Shown one piece after another: positions 17,830 to 27,991 of a stretch of 64,000 bases of DNA (positions are counted from its first letter, which is position 1; the number at the start of each line of letters is the position of its first letter). The stretch is taken from the NCBI RefSeq assembly GCF_002838065.1, contig NZ_PIZU01000009.1, positions 1-64,000 on the forward strand. The letters run 5' to 3'. A program made the position numbers and the translations under genes. The notes beneath the pieces are model-generated. The model saw only the letters and a program-made list of their open reading frames with translations, was not told the origin of the DNA and did no database searches. The stretch comes from Mycobacterium hubeiense. GTDB taxonomy: Bacteria; Actinomycetota; Actinomycetes; Mycobacteriales; Mycobacteriaceae.

Positions 17830-17832
17830 CGT
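17827..17832 (+). promoter_or_regulatory. -10 element (TAACGT), leaderless promoter of glnE
   Basis: The hexamer starts on the TAA stop codon of glnA2 and ends 6 nt before the glnE ATG at 17839, so glnE could be transcribed independently despite the 9-bp gap. Confidence 0.45.
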
Positions 17833-17838
17833 CGGGGC

Positions 17839-20790
17839 ATGGCCAAGCCGGCGACCGAGCGACCCAAGCTGCCCAGTGTGGGCCGGCTCGGGCTGGTCGA
17901 ACCGCAGGCCGGCGCGGAGCTGGACCGGCTGGGCTGGAACACCGAATCACACGTCGAACTGCTGTGGTCGCTGTCGCGCGCCCCGGACGCCGACGTCGCG
18001 TTGCGCGCGATCGTGCGCCTGGCCGACGCGCTCGGTGGCGAGTGGGACCAGCTGGACCGCGCCTTGGTGTCCGACCGTGGCCTGCGCGGCCGGCTGTTCG
18101 GTGTGCTGGGTTCGTCACTGGCACTGGGCGACCACCTCGTCGCGCACCCGCAGTCGTGGCACCTGCTGGCCGGTAAGACGGAACTGCCGTCCGCCGACGA
18201 CCTTCGCCGCGCATTCGTCGAAAAAGCCAGCGGCGCAACAGATCCGCTGCCGGAGCTGCGCAAGCTCTACCGCGATCGGATCCTGGTGCTGGCGGCGCTG
18301 GACTTGGCGTCGACAGTGGAAAACGAGCCGGTGCTGCCGTTCGTGACGGTGGGCGCGCACCTGTCCGACCTCGCCGACGCGGCGCTGGAGGCGGCGTTGA
18401 CCGTGGCCACCCGGTCGGTCTGCGGGGAGCAGCCCGGACCGCGGATCGCGGTGATCGCGATGGGCAAATGCGGTGCGCGCGAACTGAATTACGTCAGCGA
18501 CGTGGACGTCATCTTCGTCGCCGAAGAGGCCGACGCCGTGACCACGCGGGTGGCGGGCGAGATGATGCGCTTCGCCGGCGACGCCTTCTTTGAAGTCGAT
18601 GCAGCGCTGCGGCCGGAGGGCAAGCACGGTCAACTGGTGCGCACGCTCGACTCGCACATCGCCTACTACCAGCGCTGGGCCAAGACGTGGGAGTTCCAGG
18701 CGCTGATGAAGGCGCGGCCGGCGGCCGGTGACGCCGACCTCGGCAAGGCCTACGTCGAGGCGTTGATGCCGATGGTGTGGACGGCATGCGAGCGCGAGGA
18801 TTTCGTGTCCGAGGTGCAGGCAATGCGCCGTCGCGTCGAGGAATTGGTGCCCGCGGGGGTGCGCGCCCGGGAACTCAAGCTCGGCACGGGCGGGCTGCGC
18901 GACGTCGAATTCGCCGTGCAGCTACTGCAATTGGTGCACGGCCGCAACGACGAGTCACTGCATGTGGCGTCGACGGTGGACGCGCTGGCCGCGCTCGGCG
19001 CGGGCGGCTACATCGGCCGCGACGACGCCGCGAACATGACTGCGTCGTACGAATTTCTGCGCCTGCTCGAACATCGGCTGCAGTTGCAGCGGCTCAAGCG
19101 CACACATCTGCTGCCCGCCGACGACGACGACGAGGCGATGCGCTGGCTGGCCCGCGCCGCGCATGTGCGGCCCGACGGCCGCCACGACGCGCTCGGCGTG
19201 CTGCGCGAGGAGCTCAAGCGCCAGAACCTGCGGGTGTCGCGGCTGCACGCCAAGCTCTTCTATCAGCCGCTGCTGGAATCGGTGGGCCAGCCGGCTTTCA
19301 TCGGCGAGGGGATGAGCACCGAAGCCGCCGAACGTCAGCTCGCTGCACTGGGATACGAGGGGCCGCAGAGCGCGCTTACGCACCTGGCGGCGCTGACCGG
19401 GCACAGCGGGCGTCGCGGCCGGGTCCAGCAGGTGCTGCTGCCGACGCTGCTCGACTGGCTCTCCGACACACCGGATCCCGACGCCGGGCTGCTGGCGTAT
19501 CGCCGGATCAGCGAAGAGCTGTCCGAACAGCGGTGGTATCTGTCCACGCTGCGCGACGAGGGTGCGGTGGCCAAGCGACTCATGCGGGTGCTGGGGACCT
19601 CGGCGTATGTGCCCGACCTGTTGATGCGGGCACCGGAGGTCATCCAGCTCTACGCCGACGGCCCGAACGGGCCCAAGCTGCTCGACGTCGAACCCGAAGG
19701 CGTGGCACGGGCATTGGTGGCCTCGGCGGGCCGGCACGCCGATCCGGTGCGCGCGATCGCCGCCGCCCGCACGTTGCGGCGCAGGGAGCTGGCCCGCATC
19801 GCGTCGGCCGATCTGCTCGGCATGCTCGAGGTGACCGATGTGTGCAAGGCGCTCACGTCGGTGTGGGTGGCGGTGCTGCAGGCCGCGCTGGAGGCGGTGA
19901 TCCGGGCCAACACCCCCGACGAAGGACCGCCGGCGCGCATCGCGGTGATCGGCATGGGCCGGCTCGGGGGCGGCGAATTGGGTTACGGCTCCGACGCCGA
20001 CGTGATGTTCGTCTGCGAACCGTCACCCGGCGTCGACGAGTCGGCTGCGGTGCGCTGGTCGGTGAGTGTCGCCGAACAGGTGCGACGGCTGCTGGGCACG
20101 CCCAGCGTGGACCCGCCGTTGGAGGTGGACGCGGGGCTGCGGCCGGAGGGCCGCAACGGTTCGCTGGTGCGCACGCTCGCGTCGTACGAGGCCTATTACA
20201 CACAATGGGCGCAGCCGTGGGAGATTCAGGCGCTGCTGCGGGCGCACCGGGTGGCCGGCGATCTGGACCTCGGTGAGCGGTTCCTGTTGATGGTGGACAA
20301 GACGCGCTATCCGCCGGGCGGGGTGTCGCCGGAGGCGGTGCAGGAGATCCGGCGCATCAAGGCACGGGTGGACGCCGAGCGGTTGCCGCGCGGTGCCGAC
20401 CCGAACACCCACACCAAACTGGGCCGCGGCGGGCTCGCGGACATCGAATGGACGGTGCAGCTGCTGCAGCTGCGGCACGCGCACGAAGTCCCAGCACTGC
20501 ACAACACGTCGACGCTGGAGACGCTGAACGCGATCGGGGCGGCCGAGCTGATCGCCGAGGGCGACGTGGAGCTGCTGCGGCAGGCGTGGCTGACCGCGAC
20601 GCGGGCGCGCAACGCGCTGGTGCTGGTGCGTGGTAAGCCGACCGATCAGCTGCCGGGCCCCGGTCGCCAACTCAACGCGGTGGCGCTGGCCGCCGGCTGG
20701 GGCAGCGACGACGGCGGCGAGTTCCTCGACAATTACCTGCGGGTGACCCGCCGGGCAAAGGCAGTGGTACGAAAGGTTTTCGGTGGATAG
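17839..20790 (+). CDS. glnE: bifunctional glutamine synthetase adenylyltransferase/deadenylase
   Basis: A 983-residue protein with two nucleotidyltransferase domains. The first has [18 protein letters not shown] (about residues 209-226) and is expected to remove AMP; the second has [18 protein letters not shown] (about 707-724) and is expected to add it. Each is followed by a helical domain containing [14 protein letters not shown] or [14 protein letters not shown]. The enzyme modifies Tyr406 of GlnA1 according to nitrogen status. Essential in M. tuberculosis. It follows glnA2 by 9 bp; glnA1 lies 4 kb away on the other strand. Confidence 0.96.
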   Translation: MAKPATERPKLPSVGRLGLVEPQAGAELDRLGWNTESHVELLWSLSRAPDADVALRAIVRLADALGGEWDQLDRALVSDRGLRGRLFGVLGSSLALGDHLVAHPQSWHLLAGKTELPSADDLRRAFVEKASGATDPLPELRKLYRDRILVLAALDLASTVENEPVLPFVTVGAHLSDLADAALEAALTVATRSVCGEQPGPRIAVIAMGKCGARELNYVSDVDVIFVAEEADAVTTRVAGEMMRFAGDAFFEVDAALRPEGKHGQLVRTLDSHIAYYQRWAKTWEFQALMKARPAAGDADLGKAYVEALMPMVWTACEREDFVSEVQAMRRRVEELVPAGVRARELKLGTGGLRDVEFAVQLLQLVHGRNDESLHVASTVDALAALGAGGYIGRDDAANMTASYEFLRLLEHRLQLQRLKRTHLLPADDDDEAMRWLARAAHVRPDGRHDALGVLREELKRQNLRVSRLHAKLFYQPLLESVGQPAFIGEGMSTEAAERQLAALGYEGPQSALTHLAALTGHSGRRGRVQQVLLPTLLDWLSDTPDPDAGLLAYRRISEELSEQRWYLSTLRDEGAVAKRLMRVLGTSAYVPDLLMRAPEVIQLYADGPNGPKLLDVEPEGVARALVASAGRHADPVRAIAAARTLRRRELARIASADLLGMLEVTDVCKALTSVWVAVLQAALEAVIRANTPDEGPPARIAVIGMGRLGGGELGYGSDADVMFVCEPSPGVDESAAVRWSVSVAEQVRRLLGTPSVDPPLEVDAGLRPEGRNGSLVRTLASYEAYYTQWAQPWEIQALLRAHRVAGDLDLGERFLLMVDKTRYPPGGVSPEAVQEIRRIKARVDAERLPRGADPNTHTKLGRGGLADIEWTVQLLQLRHAHEVPALHNTSTLETLNAIGAAELIAEGDVELLRQAWLTATRARNALVLVRGKPTDQLPGPGRQLNAVALAAGWGSDDGGEFLDNYLRVTRRAKAVVRKVFGG

Positions 20791-20799
20791 GTACAGATC

Positions 20800-21435
20800 G
20801 TGAGCATGGACTTCGGCATCGACGTGATCAGCGCGGAGGAATACGAGCGGCAAAAGGCGCTGTATGGACCGCTGACCGAATCGCTGCGCAGGCTCATCGA
20901 GGCGGGGCTGCACACCGAGGTCGACGAGGACACGGTCCGCGACGCGCAGGCCGCGATCGCGGCGGTCACCGAACTGCTGGAGCGCAAACAGCGCAATGTG
21001 GCCTCGACGCTGCGCCATGAAGCCACCGGGCGCCCGCTCGCGTGGGCGAATCCCGCTGTGGGAGTGCGCAATGCGATCGCACCTCCGATGGAGATCCACC
21101 ACGAAGCCGACGGCCGCTGCTGGAGCGAGTTCAATCTCAGCGCCGCCTACGAAGGACCGCCGGGCTGGGTGCACGGGGGCATCTGCGCACTGGTGCTCGA
21201 CCACATTCTCGGCGAGGCGGCCAGCGACGGCCTGACCAAGCCGAAGTTCACCGGCACGATCACAGTGCGCTACCTGCGCGGCACGCCGCTCGGCCCGCTG
21301 CGGGCCGAGGCATCCGTCGAGCGCATCGACGGCGTCAAAACCTATGCGCGCGGCAATATCTCCGACGCCGACGGGACCACAGTTGAGGCCGAAGGCATCT
21401 TCATCCAGCCGGCGTGGGCCCGGGACGTGGGATGA
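20800..21435 (+). CDS. PaaI-family hotdog thioesterase
   Basis: A 211-residue protein; the GTG at 20800 or the ATG at 20806 may start it. The C-terminal half is a hotdog fold: GPPGWVHGGICALVLDHILGEAA carries the HGG helix region, followed by TGTITVRYLRGTPLGPL and ERIDGVKTYARGNI. Such enzymes hydrolyse acyl-CoA thioesters; the acyl group is not identifiable. The N-terminal 80 residues are helical and unassigned. Its TGA overlaps the ATG of the next gene in an ATGA arrangement, indicating coupling with the oxidoreductase. Confidence 0.87.
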   Translation: MSMDFGIDVISAEEYERQKALYGPLTESLRRLIEAGLHTEVDEDTVRDAQAAIAAVTELLERKQRNVASTLRHEATGRPLAWANPAVGVRNAIAPPMEIHHEADGRCWSEFNLSAAYEGPPGWVHGGICALVLDHILGEAASDGLTKPKFTGTITVRYLRGTPLGPLRAEASVERIDGVKTYARGNISDADGTTVEAEGIFIQPAWARDVG

Positions 21436-22292
21436 AGTTTTACATCAGCCCGGCGTTTCTCGAAACCGGCGAGATCGTCGAAATTGCCAGGGCCGCAGAT
21501 GAGCTCGGCTACGACGGGATGGGCATTCCCGATCATGTCGTCAACCTCGAAACATTGGCGACGCCGTATCCGTACACCCGCGACGGGCAGCGCCGCTGGC
21601 AGCCGTTCACCCACTGGCCGGATCCGTGGGTGCTGGTTGGCGCGCTGGCGCAGGTGACGACCCGGCTGCGGTTCGTCACAACGGTGTACATCCCCGCGAT
21701 GCGCGATCCGTACTCGGCGGCCAAAGCGATTGGGACCGCGGCGTATTTGGCAGGCGGCCGGGTGGAACTCGGCATCGGCGTGGGCTGGTGCGAAGAAGAG
21801 TTCACGTTGATGGGGCAGCGGTTCGATCGTCGAGGGAAGCGCACCGACGAGATGCTCGAACTGTTTCGCTCGCTGTGGCAGCCGGGCTGGACGGAATTCG
21901 AGGGTGAGTTCTACCGGACGCCGAGGCTGGAAATGGAGCCGACGCCGCCGCACATCCCGATCTACGTCGGGGGACTGAGCGATATCGCGTTGCGTCGCGC
22001 GGCGCGCAACGACGGCTGGATCGGCGATCTGATCACGTTGGACCGGGCCATCGCGGCGGCGGGCCGACTTCGGGAACTGCGGGCCGAAAAAGATTTGCCG
22101 ATGGACGGTTTCACCATCCTGACGCCGCTCACCGATGCGTTCACGATCGCCGATTACGAGCGCGCGGCCGCGGCCGGCATCACCCATATCCTGACCATGC
22201 CGTGGATGTTCTATACGGGGCCGGATGCGACGCTGGCCGAGAAGATCGACGGCATGAAGCGATTCCGCAAGGACCTCGCACTCGACGACTAG
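21432..22292 (+). CDS. LLM-class F420-dependent oxidoreductase
   Basis: A 286-residue luciferase-like (beta/alpha)8 protein. Typical blocks: [18 protein letters not shown] near the N-terminus, [54 protein letters not shown] and [21 protein letters not shown]. These mycobacterial proteins mostly use cofactor F420. The ATG at 21432 overlaps the stop of the thioesterase gene. The stop overlaps the convergent asparaginase gene by 4 bp. The substrate is unknown. Confidence 0.9.
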   Translation: MKFYISPAFLETGEIVEIARAADELGYDGMGIPDHVVNLETLATPYPYTRDGQRRWQPFTHWPDPWVLVGALAQVTTRLRFVTTVYIPAMRDPYSAAKAIGTAAYLAGGRVELGIGVGWCEEEFTLMGQRFDRRGKRTDEMLELFRSLWQPGWTEFEGEFYRTPRLEMEPTPPHIPIYVGGLSDIALRRAARNDGWIGDLITLDRAIAAAGRLRELRAEKDLPMDGFTILTPLTDAFTIADYERAAAAGITHILTMPWMFYTGPDATLAEKIDGMKRFRKDLALDD

Positions 22293-23317
22293 CCCCAGCG
22301 GTTGATCACGTCGCCGACGGGCTGACCGGACGCCAGCGCGGCCATCATCAGCACCCGCGCTTGGCTGGGCCGCAGGTTCGGCACCATCACCGCACCGGCC
22401 TTCACCATGTCATCGCCGGGACCGTATTCGGCCACCACCGGACCGGTCGGCACACGGGTGGAGATCGCGAAGGCCACACCGGCCGGCGCGTGCCGGCGCA
22501 CGGCATCCACCACGGCGTCGCCCGCGTTGCCGGATCCCAACGCCGCCAAGACGATTCCGCGGGCACCGGCGGCGACGGCCGCGTCGATCGGTCCGGCGCC
22601 GTCACCCGGATAGGCGGCGACGATGTCGACCCGCGGCGCCGACGCGGCCGATACGTCGGCCACGAAGGGGCGTTGCGCCGGTTGGGTCAGTGTGAACGTC
22701 CCGTTTGCGACGGTGCCGACGGTCGGGCCGGCGAACGCGGCCAGGTCGGCAGTGTTCATCTTGCGCGTGCCCAACGCCTGAAACACATTGCCGGCGAACG
22801 TGATCAATACGCCCTGACCGCGGGCGGCGGGGCTGGCCGCCACCGTCAACGAATCCCGTAGATTCCTCGGCCCGTCGGCATCGGGAGCATCCGAACTGCG
22901 CTGTGCGCCGGTCAACACGATCGGCGCGGACCCGTTGTAGGTGACATCCAGCCACATGGCGGTGTCTTCCATGGTGTCGGTGCCGTGGGTGATCACCACG
23001 CCGTCGGCGCCGTCGGCGACCGCACGCTTGGCGGCCCCGCCGATCGCATCCCAGTCCGCGGGCGTCAACTGCGAACTGTCCTTCTTCATCAGGTCGACGA
23101 CCTCGACGTCGAGGCCCGCGGCGAGTTCTTCCCCGCCAACCGTCGGCCGCCGGACACCGCTGGGGTCGGTGCTCGTCGCGATCGTCCCACCGGTGGTGAT
23201 CACGACAAGACGCGCATTCTCGGGCTGCGCGCTGGCCGGTCCCGTCATGCTCATCAATAACCCCGCCGCCACCGCGACGACGCCGAGCAGGACGCCTAGC
23301 GCTGGTTTATTGCCCAC
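22289..23317 (-). CDS. ansA: exported L-asparaginase (type II-like)
   Basis: A 342-residue protein with a GTG start and an N-terminal signal sequence ending near [10 protein letters not shown], so export is likely. The two catalytic threonine motifs are present: [11 protein letters not shown] (about residues 40-50) and [12 protein letters not shown] (about 108-119), with Asp and Lys completing the triads. It hydrolyses asparagine to aspartate and ammonia outside the membrane, which could supply nitrogen and buffer acid. The gene overlaps the 3' end of the DoxX gene by 22 bp. It fits functionally with the surrounding glutamine synthetase genes. Confidence 0.93.
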   Translation of the reverse strand: MGNKPALGVLLGVVAVAAGLLMSMTGPASAQPENARLVVITTGGTIATSTDPSGVRRPTVGGEELAAGLDVEVVDLMKKDSSQLTPADWDAIGGAAKRAVADGADGVVITHGTDTMEDTAMWLDVTYNGSAPIVLTGAQRSSDAPDADGPRNLRDSLTVAASPAARGQGVLITFAGNVFQALGTRKMNTADLAAFAGPTVGTVANGTFTLTQPAQRPFVADVSAASAPRVDIVAAYPGDGAGPIDAAVAAGARGIVLAALGSGNAGDAVVDAVRRHAPAGVAFAISTRVPTGPVVAEYGPGDDMVKAGAVMVPNLRPSQARVLMMAALASGQPVGDVINRWG

Positions 23318-23700
23318 GGCCCCGGGCCCATGGCGGCTATCAGCAGGAAGGCGAAGCAGTACAGGATGGCCAACTCGCCGCCGTTGCCGCCCAGTTGGGG
23401 GTCAAGGGGCCAGAACGCGTTGGGTTGGTGCTGCCAGAAGTACGCCACCGCCATCTCACCCGAGGCGATGAAAGCCGCTATCCGGCTGAACAATCCGATC
23501 ATGATCAGCAGACCCGCGACCAGTTCGATCAGGCCGGCCCACCACGTCGGCCAGCTGCCGACCTCGAGGGCGGTGCCCAGCGGCCATCCGAACACTTTGG
23601 ATGCGCCGTGCAGGGTGAACAAGAAGCCGAAGACGATGCGGAAGATGCTCAAAACGGGGGAGGCGTACGTGCTCAGCCTGGACTCGAGTTTGGACGTCAT
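23296..23700 (-). CDS. DoxX-family membrane protein
   Basis: A 134-residue protein with four hydrophobic segments. The start [23 protein letters not shown] and the segment [20 protein letters not shown] are DoxX/DoxD family signatures. DoxX proteins in mycobacteria have been linked to redox complexes with SodA and SseA, but a specific role here is unproven. ATG 23700 is preferred over the longer frame because a -10 element sits just upstream and the family begins here. Overlaps the asparaginase start by 22 bp. Confidence 0.85.
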   Translation of the reverse strand: MTSKLESRLSTYASPVLSIFRIVFGFLFTLHGASKVFGWPLGTALEVGSWPTWWAGLIELVAGLLIMIGLFSRIAAFIASGEMAVAYFWQHQPNAFWPLDPQLGGNGGELAILYCFAFLLIAAMGPGPWAINQR

Positions 23701-23706
23701 GGGCAG

Positions 23707-23712
23707 ACCATA
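23707..23712 (-). promoter_or_regulatory. -10 element (TATGGT), leaderless promoter of the DoxX gene
   Basis: On the minus strand TATGGT ends 6 nt before the ATG at 23700. Confidence 0.5.
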
Positions 23713-23732
23713 CGCCGACGCCCACAGGAATT

Positions 23733-24164
23733 TCACAGCTCCAGAAGCACTGTTACCGGGCCGTCATTGACGAGTTCAACTTTCATATGCGCGCCGAACA
23801 CTCCCGTCGCCACGTCCGCACCCAGCTCGCGCAGCCTTGCAGCAAATGCCCTCACCAATGGTTCGGCGACCGGACCGGGTGCGGCGGCGTTCCACGTCGG
23901 GCGTCGGCCCTTGGCCGTATTGGCGTAGAGCGTGAACTGGCTGACGACCAGGATCGGAGCGCCCACGTCGGCCGCAGCCTTCTCATCGTCGAGAATCCGC
24001 AATTGCCAGAGCTTCTCGGCCATCCGCCCGGCTTTGGCGGCGTCGTCGTCGTGGGTGACTCCGACCAGCGCGACGAGTCCCTGTGACTCCGGTCGGATCG
24101 CGCCGACGACTTCACCGTCCACCGACACACTTGCCGACGTCACCCGCTGCAGCAGAACACGCAT
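23733..24164 (-). CDS. dtd: D-aminoacyl-tRNA deacylase
   Basis: A 143-residue DTD protein. It begins [18 protein letters not shown], contains [11 protein letters not shown] (the SQxT active-site motif) and ends with [19 protein letters not shown] (the NxGPV motif). The enzyme hydrolyses D-amino acids and glycine from mischarged tRNAs. ATG 24164 is clear from family alignment; the open frame to 24221 is extra. A GACAAT hexamer (24171-24176, minus strand) ends 6 nt upstream and may be its -10. It lies downstream of glnA1 beyond a terminator-like hairpin. Confidence 0.95.
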   Translation of the reverse strand: MRVLLQRVTSASVSVDGEVVGAIRPESQGLVALVGVTHDDDAAKAGRMAEKLWQLRILDDEKAAADVGAPILVVSQFTLYANTAKGRRPTWNAAAPGPVAEPLVRAFAARLRELGADVATGVFGAHMKVELVNDGPVTVLLEL

Positions 24165-24170
24165 GCGCCC

Positions 24171-24176
24171 ATTGTC
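24171..24176 (-). promoter_or_regulatory. -10-like element (GACAAT) of dtd
   Basis: On the minus strand GACAAT ends 6 nt before the dtd ATG, the same geometry as the other leaderless candidates here. The first base departs from the TANNNT consensus. Confidence 0.35.
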
Positions 24177-24196
24177 GAGGCGCCGTGCAACGAAAC

Positions 24197-24226
24197 GCCG
24201 GGCGACCCCCGAAAGGGCCACCCGGC
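24197..24226 (-). terminator. hairpin terminator downstream of glnA1
   Basis: GCCGGG (24197-24202) pairs with CCCGGC (24221-24226), and an inner CCC/GGG stem closes on a short loop. On the minus strand it lies 15 nt after the glnA1 stop and is followed by GTTTCGTT; on the plus strand it is followed by TTTT. Confidence 0.55.
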
Positions 24227-24241
24227 TTTTCGCGAACCGAC

Positions 24242-25678
24242 TTACACGTCGAAATACAGCGCGACCTCGTACGGGTGAGGCCGGATCTGCACCGGCAGGA
24301 TCTCGTTCTCCCGCTTGTAGGAGATCCAGGTTTCGATCAGGTCCTCGGTGAACACGCCACCCTCGGTCAGGTAGTCGTGATCCTCCTCGAGCTTGTCGAT
24401 CACCGCCGCCAGCGACGTCGGCGCCTGCGGGATGTTCGCGGCCTCGTCCGGCGGCAGCTCGTAGAGGTCTTTGTCGACCGGCGCCTGCGGCTCGATCTTC
24501 TTCTTGATGCCGTCGATGCCGGCCATCATCATCGCCGAGAACGCCAGGTACGGGTTACCCGAGCTGTCCGGGCAACGGAACTCCAGACGCTTGGCCTTCG
24601 GGTTGTTGCCGGTGATCGGGATGCGCACACACGCGCTGCGGTTGCGCTGGCTGTACACCAGGTTGATCGGGGCCTCATAACCCGGCACCAGACGCTTGTA
24701 GGAGTTCACCGTCGGGTTGGTGAACGCCAGCAGCGACGGCGCGTGGTGCAGGATGCCGCCGATGTAATGGCGCGCGGTGTCCGACAGGCCTGCGTAGCCC
24801 GACTCGTCGTGAAACAGCGGCTCGCCGTCCTTCCACAGCGACTGGTGGCAGTGCATGCCGGAGCCGTTGTCACCGAACAGCGGTTTGGGCATGAACGTCA
24901 CGGTCTTGCCGGCCTGCCACGCGGTGTTCTTGATGATGTACTTGAACAGCAGCAGGTCGTCGGCGGCGTGCAGCAGGGTGTTGAACTTGTAGTTGATCTC
25001 GGCCTGCCCCGCGGTGCCCACCTCGTGGTGGCCGCGCTCCAGCGTGAACCCGGCGTTCTGCAGGTTGGTGCACATTTCGTCGCGCAGGTCGACGAAGTGG
25101 TCGTAGGGTGCGACGGGGAAGTAGCCACCCTTCGGCCGGACCTTGTAGCCGCGGTTGGCGCTGCCGTCGGACTCGACCGGCTCGCCGGTGTTCCACCAGC
25201 CCGCCTCGGAGTCGATCTCGTAGAACGTGCCGTTCATCTGCGAGTCGAAGCTCACCGAATCGAAGATGTAGAACTCGGCCTCGGCACCGAAGTAGGCGGT
25301 GTCGGCGATACCGGTGCTGGCCAAGTAGTTCTCCGCTTTGCGCGCGACGTTGCGGGGGTCGCGGGAGTACGCCTCGCGGGTGAACGGGTCGTGCACGAAG
25401 AAGTTCAGGTTCAGCGTCTTGGCGGCGCGGAACGGGTCGATGCGTGCGGTCTCGGGGTCGGGCAGCAGCATCATGTCCGACTCATGGATCGACTGGAAGC
25501 CGCGCACCGACGAGCCGTCGAATGCCAACCCGTCTTCGAACACGCTCTCGTCGAACACCGAGGCCGGAACCGAGAAGTGCTGGAAAACGCCGGGCAGATC
25601 GCAGAAGCGAATGTCGACGTACTCGACGTCTTCGTCCTTGATCAGCTTGATGATGTCGTCGGCCGTCTTTTCTGCCAC
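24242..25678 (-). CDS. glnA1: type I glutamine synthetase
   Basis: A 478-residue enzyme with a GTG start, the same length as M. tuberculosis GlnA1. It condenses glutamate and ammonia to glutamine using ATP. Landmarks: [19 protein letters not shown], the metal-binding [21 protein letters not shown], the His loop [15 protein letters not shown], and the glutamate flap/ADP region [15 protein letters not shown]. Tyr406 in DLYELPP is the adenylylation site for GlnE, encoded nearby. AAGGAG lies 9 nt before the start. Upstream, 25701-25769 holds an array of GlnR-like half-sites. In pathogenic species the protein is also released extracellularly. Confidence 0.97.
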   Translation of the reverse strand: MAEKTADDIIKLIKDEDVEYVDIRFCDLPGVFQHFSVPASVFDESVFEDGLAFDGSSVRGFQSIHESDMMLLPDPETARIDPFRAAKTLNLNFFVHDPFTREAYSRDPRNVARKAENYLASTGIADTAYFGAEAEFYIFDSVSFDSQMNGTFYEIDSEAGWWNTGEPVESDGSANRGYKVRPKGGYFPVAPYDHFVDLRDEMCTNLQNAGFTLERGHHEVGTAGQAEINYKFNTLLHAADDLLLFKYIIKNTAWQAGKTVTFMPKPLFGDNGSGMHCHQSLWKDGEPLFHDESGYAGLSDTARHYIGGILHHAPSLLAFTNPTVNSYKRLVPGYEAPINLVYSQRNRSACVRIPITGNNPKAKRLEFRCPDSSGNPYLAFSAMMMAGIDGIKKKIEPQAPVDKDLYELPPDEAANIPQAPTSLAAVIDKLEEDHDYLTEGGVFTEDLIETWISYKRENEILPVQIRPHPYEVALYFDV

Positions 25679-25700
25679 GTGAGGACTCTCCTTATATCTG

Positions 25701-25769
25701 GTAACCCGCGCGTTGACGCTAAGGACACGATGTTGCACGGTCGTCAACCGCATGTTGCGCCGACGTTAC
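25701..25769 (-). promoter_or_regulatory. multi-site GlnR-like operator of glnA1
   Basis: On the minus strand four half-sites (GTAAC 25769-25765, GCAAC 25758-25754, TTGAC 25747-25743, GCAAC 25736-25732) repeat every 11 bp with 6-bp spacers, exactly the GlnR pattern of AC-n9-AC boxes. A further pair lies at 25716-25712 and 25705-25701, also 11 bp apart. GlnR activates nitrogen-assimilation genes under nitrogen limitation. The array ends 23 bp before the start codon, so the proximal pair may repress or overlap the promoter. Confidence 0.65.
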
Positions 25770-25785
25770 GTCGCGACGGCCCGCA

Positions 25786-25791
25786 TATGCT
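25786..25791 (+). promoter_or_regulatory. -10 element (TATGCT), leaderless promoter of the RDD gene
   Basis: The TANNNT hexamer ends 6 nt before ATG 25798. The adjoining GlnR-like array lies between this promoter and divergent glnA1. Confidence 0.5.
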
Positions 25792-25797
25792 CACAGT

Positions 25798-26274
25798 ATG
25801 GCCCGTGCAACCGGGTCCTGGTTGTCCGGCCCCGAACCGCCGGAATCGGGCAGCCCGGACCAAGGACTCAACGACTATCCGGGCCAGCGGCTCGGCCTAC
25901 CGGAATCCGGTCCCGGCTCCATCGCTCGCTTCGGCCGCCGGCTGGCCGCACTGCTGGTCGACTGGTTGATCGCCTACGGACTGGCGGCGCTGGCCATGAC
26001 GTTTGGCCTGGGCTCGATGGCCACCCTGTCGACCGCCGTGCTGGTCATCTGGTTCGTGCTCGGCGCCGTATCGGTCCGGCTGTTCGGGTTCAGCCCCGGT
26101 CAGTTCGCGCTGAGCCTGCGAGTGGCGTCGGTCGACAACCGCCGGCACGTCGGGCTGGGCCGGGCTGCGGCACGCGGGCTGCTGATCGCGCTGGTGATCC
26201 CGGCGCTGTTCACCGACTCGGATCTGCGCGACCTGCACGATCTGGCCACGAAGACCGCGGTGGTGCGGCGTTAA
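25798..26274 (+). CDS. RDD-family membrane protein
   Basis: A 158-residue protein with a proline- and glycine-rich N-terminus, then the RDD signature RFGRRLAALLVDWLIAYGLAA (Arg and two Asp in the first membrane segment), and two further hydrophobic stretches. RDD proteins are small integral membrane proteins, some proposed to be Na+/H+ transporters, mostly of unknown function. Divergent from glnA1 across 119 bp. The stop TAA is immediately followed by the convergent DUF4191 stop. Confidence 0.87.
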   Translation: MARATGSWLSGPEPPESGSPDQGLNDYPGQRLGLPESGPGSIARFGRRLAALLVDWLIAYGLAALAMTFGLGSMATLSTAVLVIWFVLGAVSVRLFGFSPGQFALSLRVASVDNRRHVGLGRAAARGLLIALVIPALFTDSDLRDLHDLATKTAVVRR

Positions 26275-27027
26275 TCACCGCCTGCGCACCGTACGCTGCA
26301 CGCCGCGCATCTTGGCCTGCGTGGGCAGCGGACCCTTCGGCATCGCGGCCGGGCCGACCTTGCTGCCCAGCGCCACCAGCCGAGACTCCAGCGAATCCAT
26401 CTGCTTGACCGTGATGTTGGCGGGCAGCTTGGTCAGGTGGCGCTCCAGCTTGGCCAGCGGGACCTCGCCCTCGCCGTTGCCGACGATGATGTCGTAGATC
26501 GGCGTTTCGCCGATCAGCCGCGCGGTGCGCTTCTTCTCCTGCGCCAGTAGGGGTTTGACGCGTGTGGGGGAGCCTTCCCCGACGAGTATCACGCCGGGCC
26601 GGCCGATCACGCGATGCACAGCGTCGAAGTTGCCGGTGGCGGCGACACCAGGGGTGACGCGCCATTTGCCGCGCAGGTTCTCCAGCGCCCAGGCCGCCGC
26701 GCCGGTCTGGCCCTCGGCTTTGCGGTAGACCGACTTCTGCGCCCGCCGGCCGAAGATGATGAACGCCACCAGCGCGCCGAGGATGACGCCCAGCGGGATC
26801 ATCAGCCAGCCCGTGAAGCCGCCGGCGAAGGTGCCCAACGCCACCGCCGCCGCCACGATGAGCACGAACGCCCCGATCATGTACGGCAACAGGCGCTTGT
26901 CCTCTTTGCGCTGAATCTGGAACGCCTGCCAGAGTTGGCTGCGACGCTGCTTGGAGGCCGCCTTGCGCGCCGCCTTGGCCTCGGCCTTCGCCGCCTTGTC
27001 GGCCGCGGGATTGCGGGATTTCGCCAT
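26275..27027 (-). CDS. DUF4191-family membrane protein
   Basis: About 250 residues from ATG 27027. It has a Lys/Ala-rich N-terminus, then two hydrophobic segments (MIGAFVLIVAAAVALGTFAGG and MIPLGVILGALVAFIIFG), and a cytoplasmic C-terminal domain with RPGVILVGEG and IIVGNGEGEVPLAKLERHL. This matches the actinobacterial DUF4191 family (Rv2219 position), whose function is unknown. It follows lipA by 4 bp and is probably the last gene of the dlaT-SDR-lipB-lipA operon. Confidence 0.87.
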   Translation of the reverse strand: MAKSRNPAADKAAKAEAKAARKAASKQRRSQLWQAFQIQRKEDKRLLPYMIGAFVLIVAAAVALGTFAGGFTGWLMIPLGVILGALVAFIIFGRRAQKSVYRKAEGQTGAAAWALENLRGKWRVTPGVAATGNFDAVHRVIGRPGVILVGEGSPTRVKPLLAQEKKRTARLIGETPIYDIIVGNGEGEVPLAKLERHLTKLPANITVKQMDSLESRLVALGSKVGPAAMPKGPLPTQAKMRGVQRTVRRR

Positions 27028-27031
27028 TAGT

Positions 27032-27991
27032 TCAGGATACGGCTCGCGATTGGACCGCCTGCGCGTACAGCCGACCCGCCCGGTAGGAGGAGCGCACCAG
27101 CGGGCCCGCGAGCACACCGGCGAAGCCGAGTTGCTCCGCGAACTGCGCGTGCTCGGTGAACTCCTCGGGCTTGACCCACCGCTCCACGGGGTGATGGCGC
27201 ACCGACGGCCGCAGGTACTGGGTGATGGTGACGATGTCACAGCCGGCGTCGTACAGATCGCGCAGCGCGGTGCGCACCTCGTCGGGCGTCTCACCCATGC
27301 CGAGGATCAGGTTGGACTTGGTTACCAGGCCGTAGTCGCGGGCTGCGGTGAGCACCGCCAGGCTGCGGTCGTAGCGGAACGCCGGGCGAATCCGCTTGAA
27401 GATGCGCGGAACGGTTTCGACGTTGTGCGCCAACACTTCCGGGCGTGCTTCGAAAACCTGCTCGAGCAGTTCGGGCACCCCGTTGAAGTCGGGGATCAGC
27501 AATTCGACGCCGGTGTTCGGGTTGAGCTTGCGGATGTAGCGCACGGTCTCGGCGTACAGCCATGCGCCGCCGTCGGGGAGATCGTCGCGGGCGACTCCGG
27601 TGACCGTCGAATAGCGCAGCCCCATCGCCGCAACGCTTTCGGCGACCCGGCGCGGTTCGTCACGATCCAGCTCGGCGGGTTTGCCGGTGTCGATCTGGCA
27701 GAAGTCACAGCGCCGGGTGCATTGCTCGCCGCCGATCAGGAAGGTCGCCTCGCGGTCCTCCCAGCACTCGAAGATGTTCGGGCAACCGGCTTCCTCGCAC
27801 ACGGTGTGCAGGCCCTCACGACGGACCAGTTGCTTGAGCTCGGTGTACTCCGGGCCCATCTTGGCGCGGGTCTTGATCCACGGCGGCTTGCGCTCGATCG
27901 GCGTCTGGGCGTTGCGAACTTCCAGGCGCAGGAGCTTTCGACCTTCCGGAGCCGGAGGGCCGGCGACATTGGGTTCAGGCGCGACCGTCAC
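27032..27991 (-). CDS. lipA: lipoyl synthase
   Basis: A 319-residue radical-SAM enzyme. It inserts two sulfurs into octanoyl groups on E2/GcvH proteins. The auxiliary cluster motif is [13 protein letters not shown] and the radical-SAM motif is [10 protein letters not shown]; the C-terminal RSSYRAG serine ligand motif is present. The GTG start shares one base with the lipB stop. Acts after LipB, with the E2 substrate encoded two genes upstream. Confidence 0.97.
   Translation of the reverse strand: MTVAPEPNVAGPPAPEGRKLLRLEVRNAQTPIERKPPWIKTRAKMGPEYTELKQLVRREGLHTVCEEAGCPNIFECWEDREATFLIGGEQCTRRCDFCQIDTGKPAELDRDEPRRVAESVAAMGLRYSTVTGVARDDLPDGGAWLYAETVRYIRKLNPNTGVELLIPDFNGVPELLEQVFEARPEVLAHNVETVPRIFKRIRPAFRYDRSLAVLTAARDYGLVTKSNLILGMGETPDEVRTALRDLYDAGCDIVTITQYLRPSVRHHPVERWVKPEEFTEHAQFAEQLGFAGVLAGPLVRSSYRAGRLYAQAVQSRAVS

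Noticed and set aside
24083..25969. 628-codon open frame on the plus strand
   Set aside because: Antisense to glnA1, which matches its family over the full length; the frame also crosses the glnA1 promoter and RDD gene.
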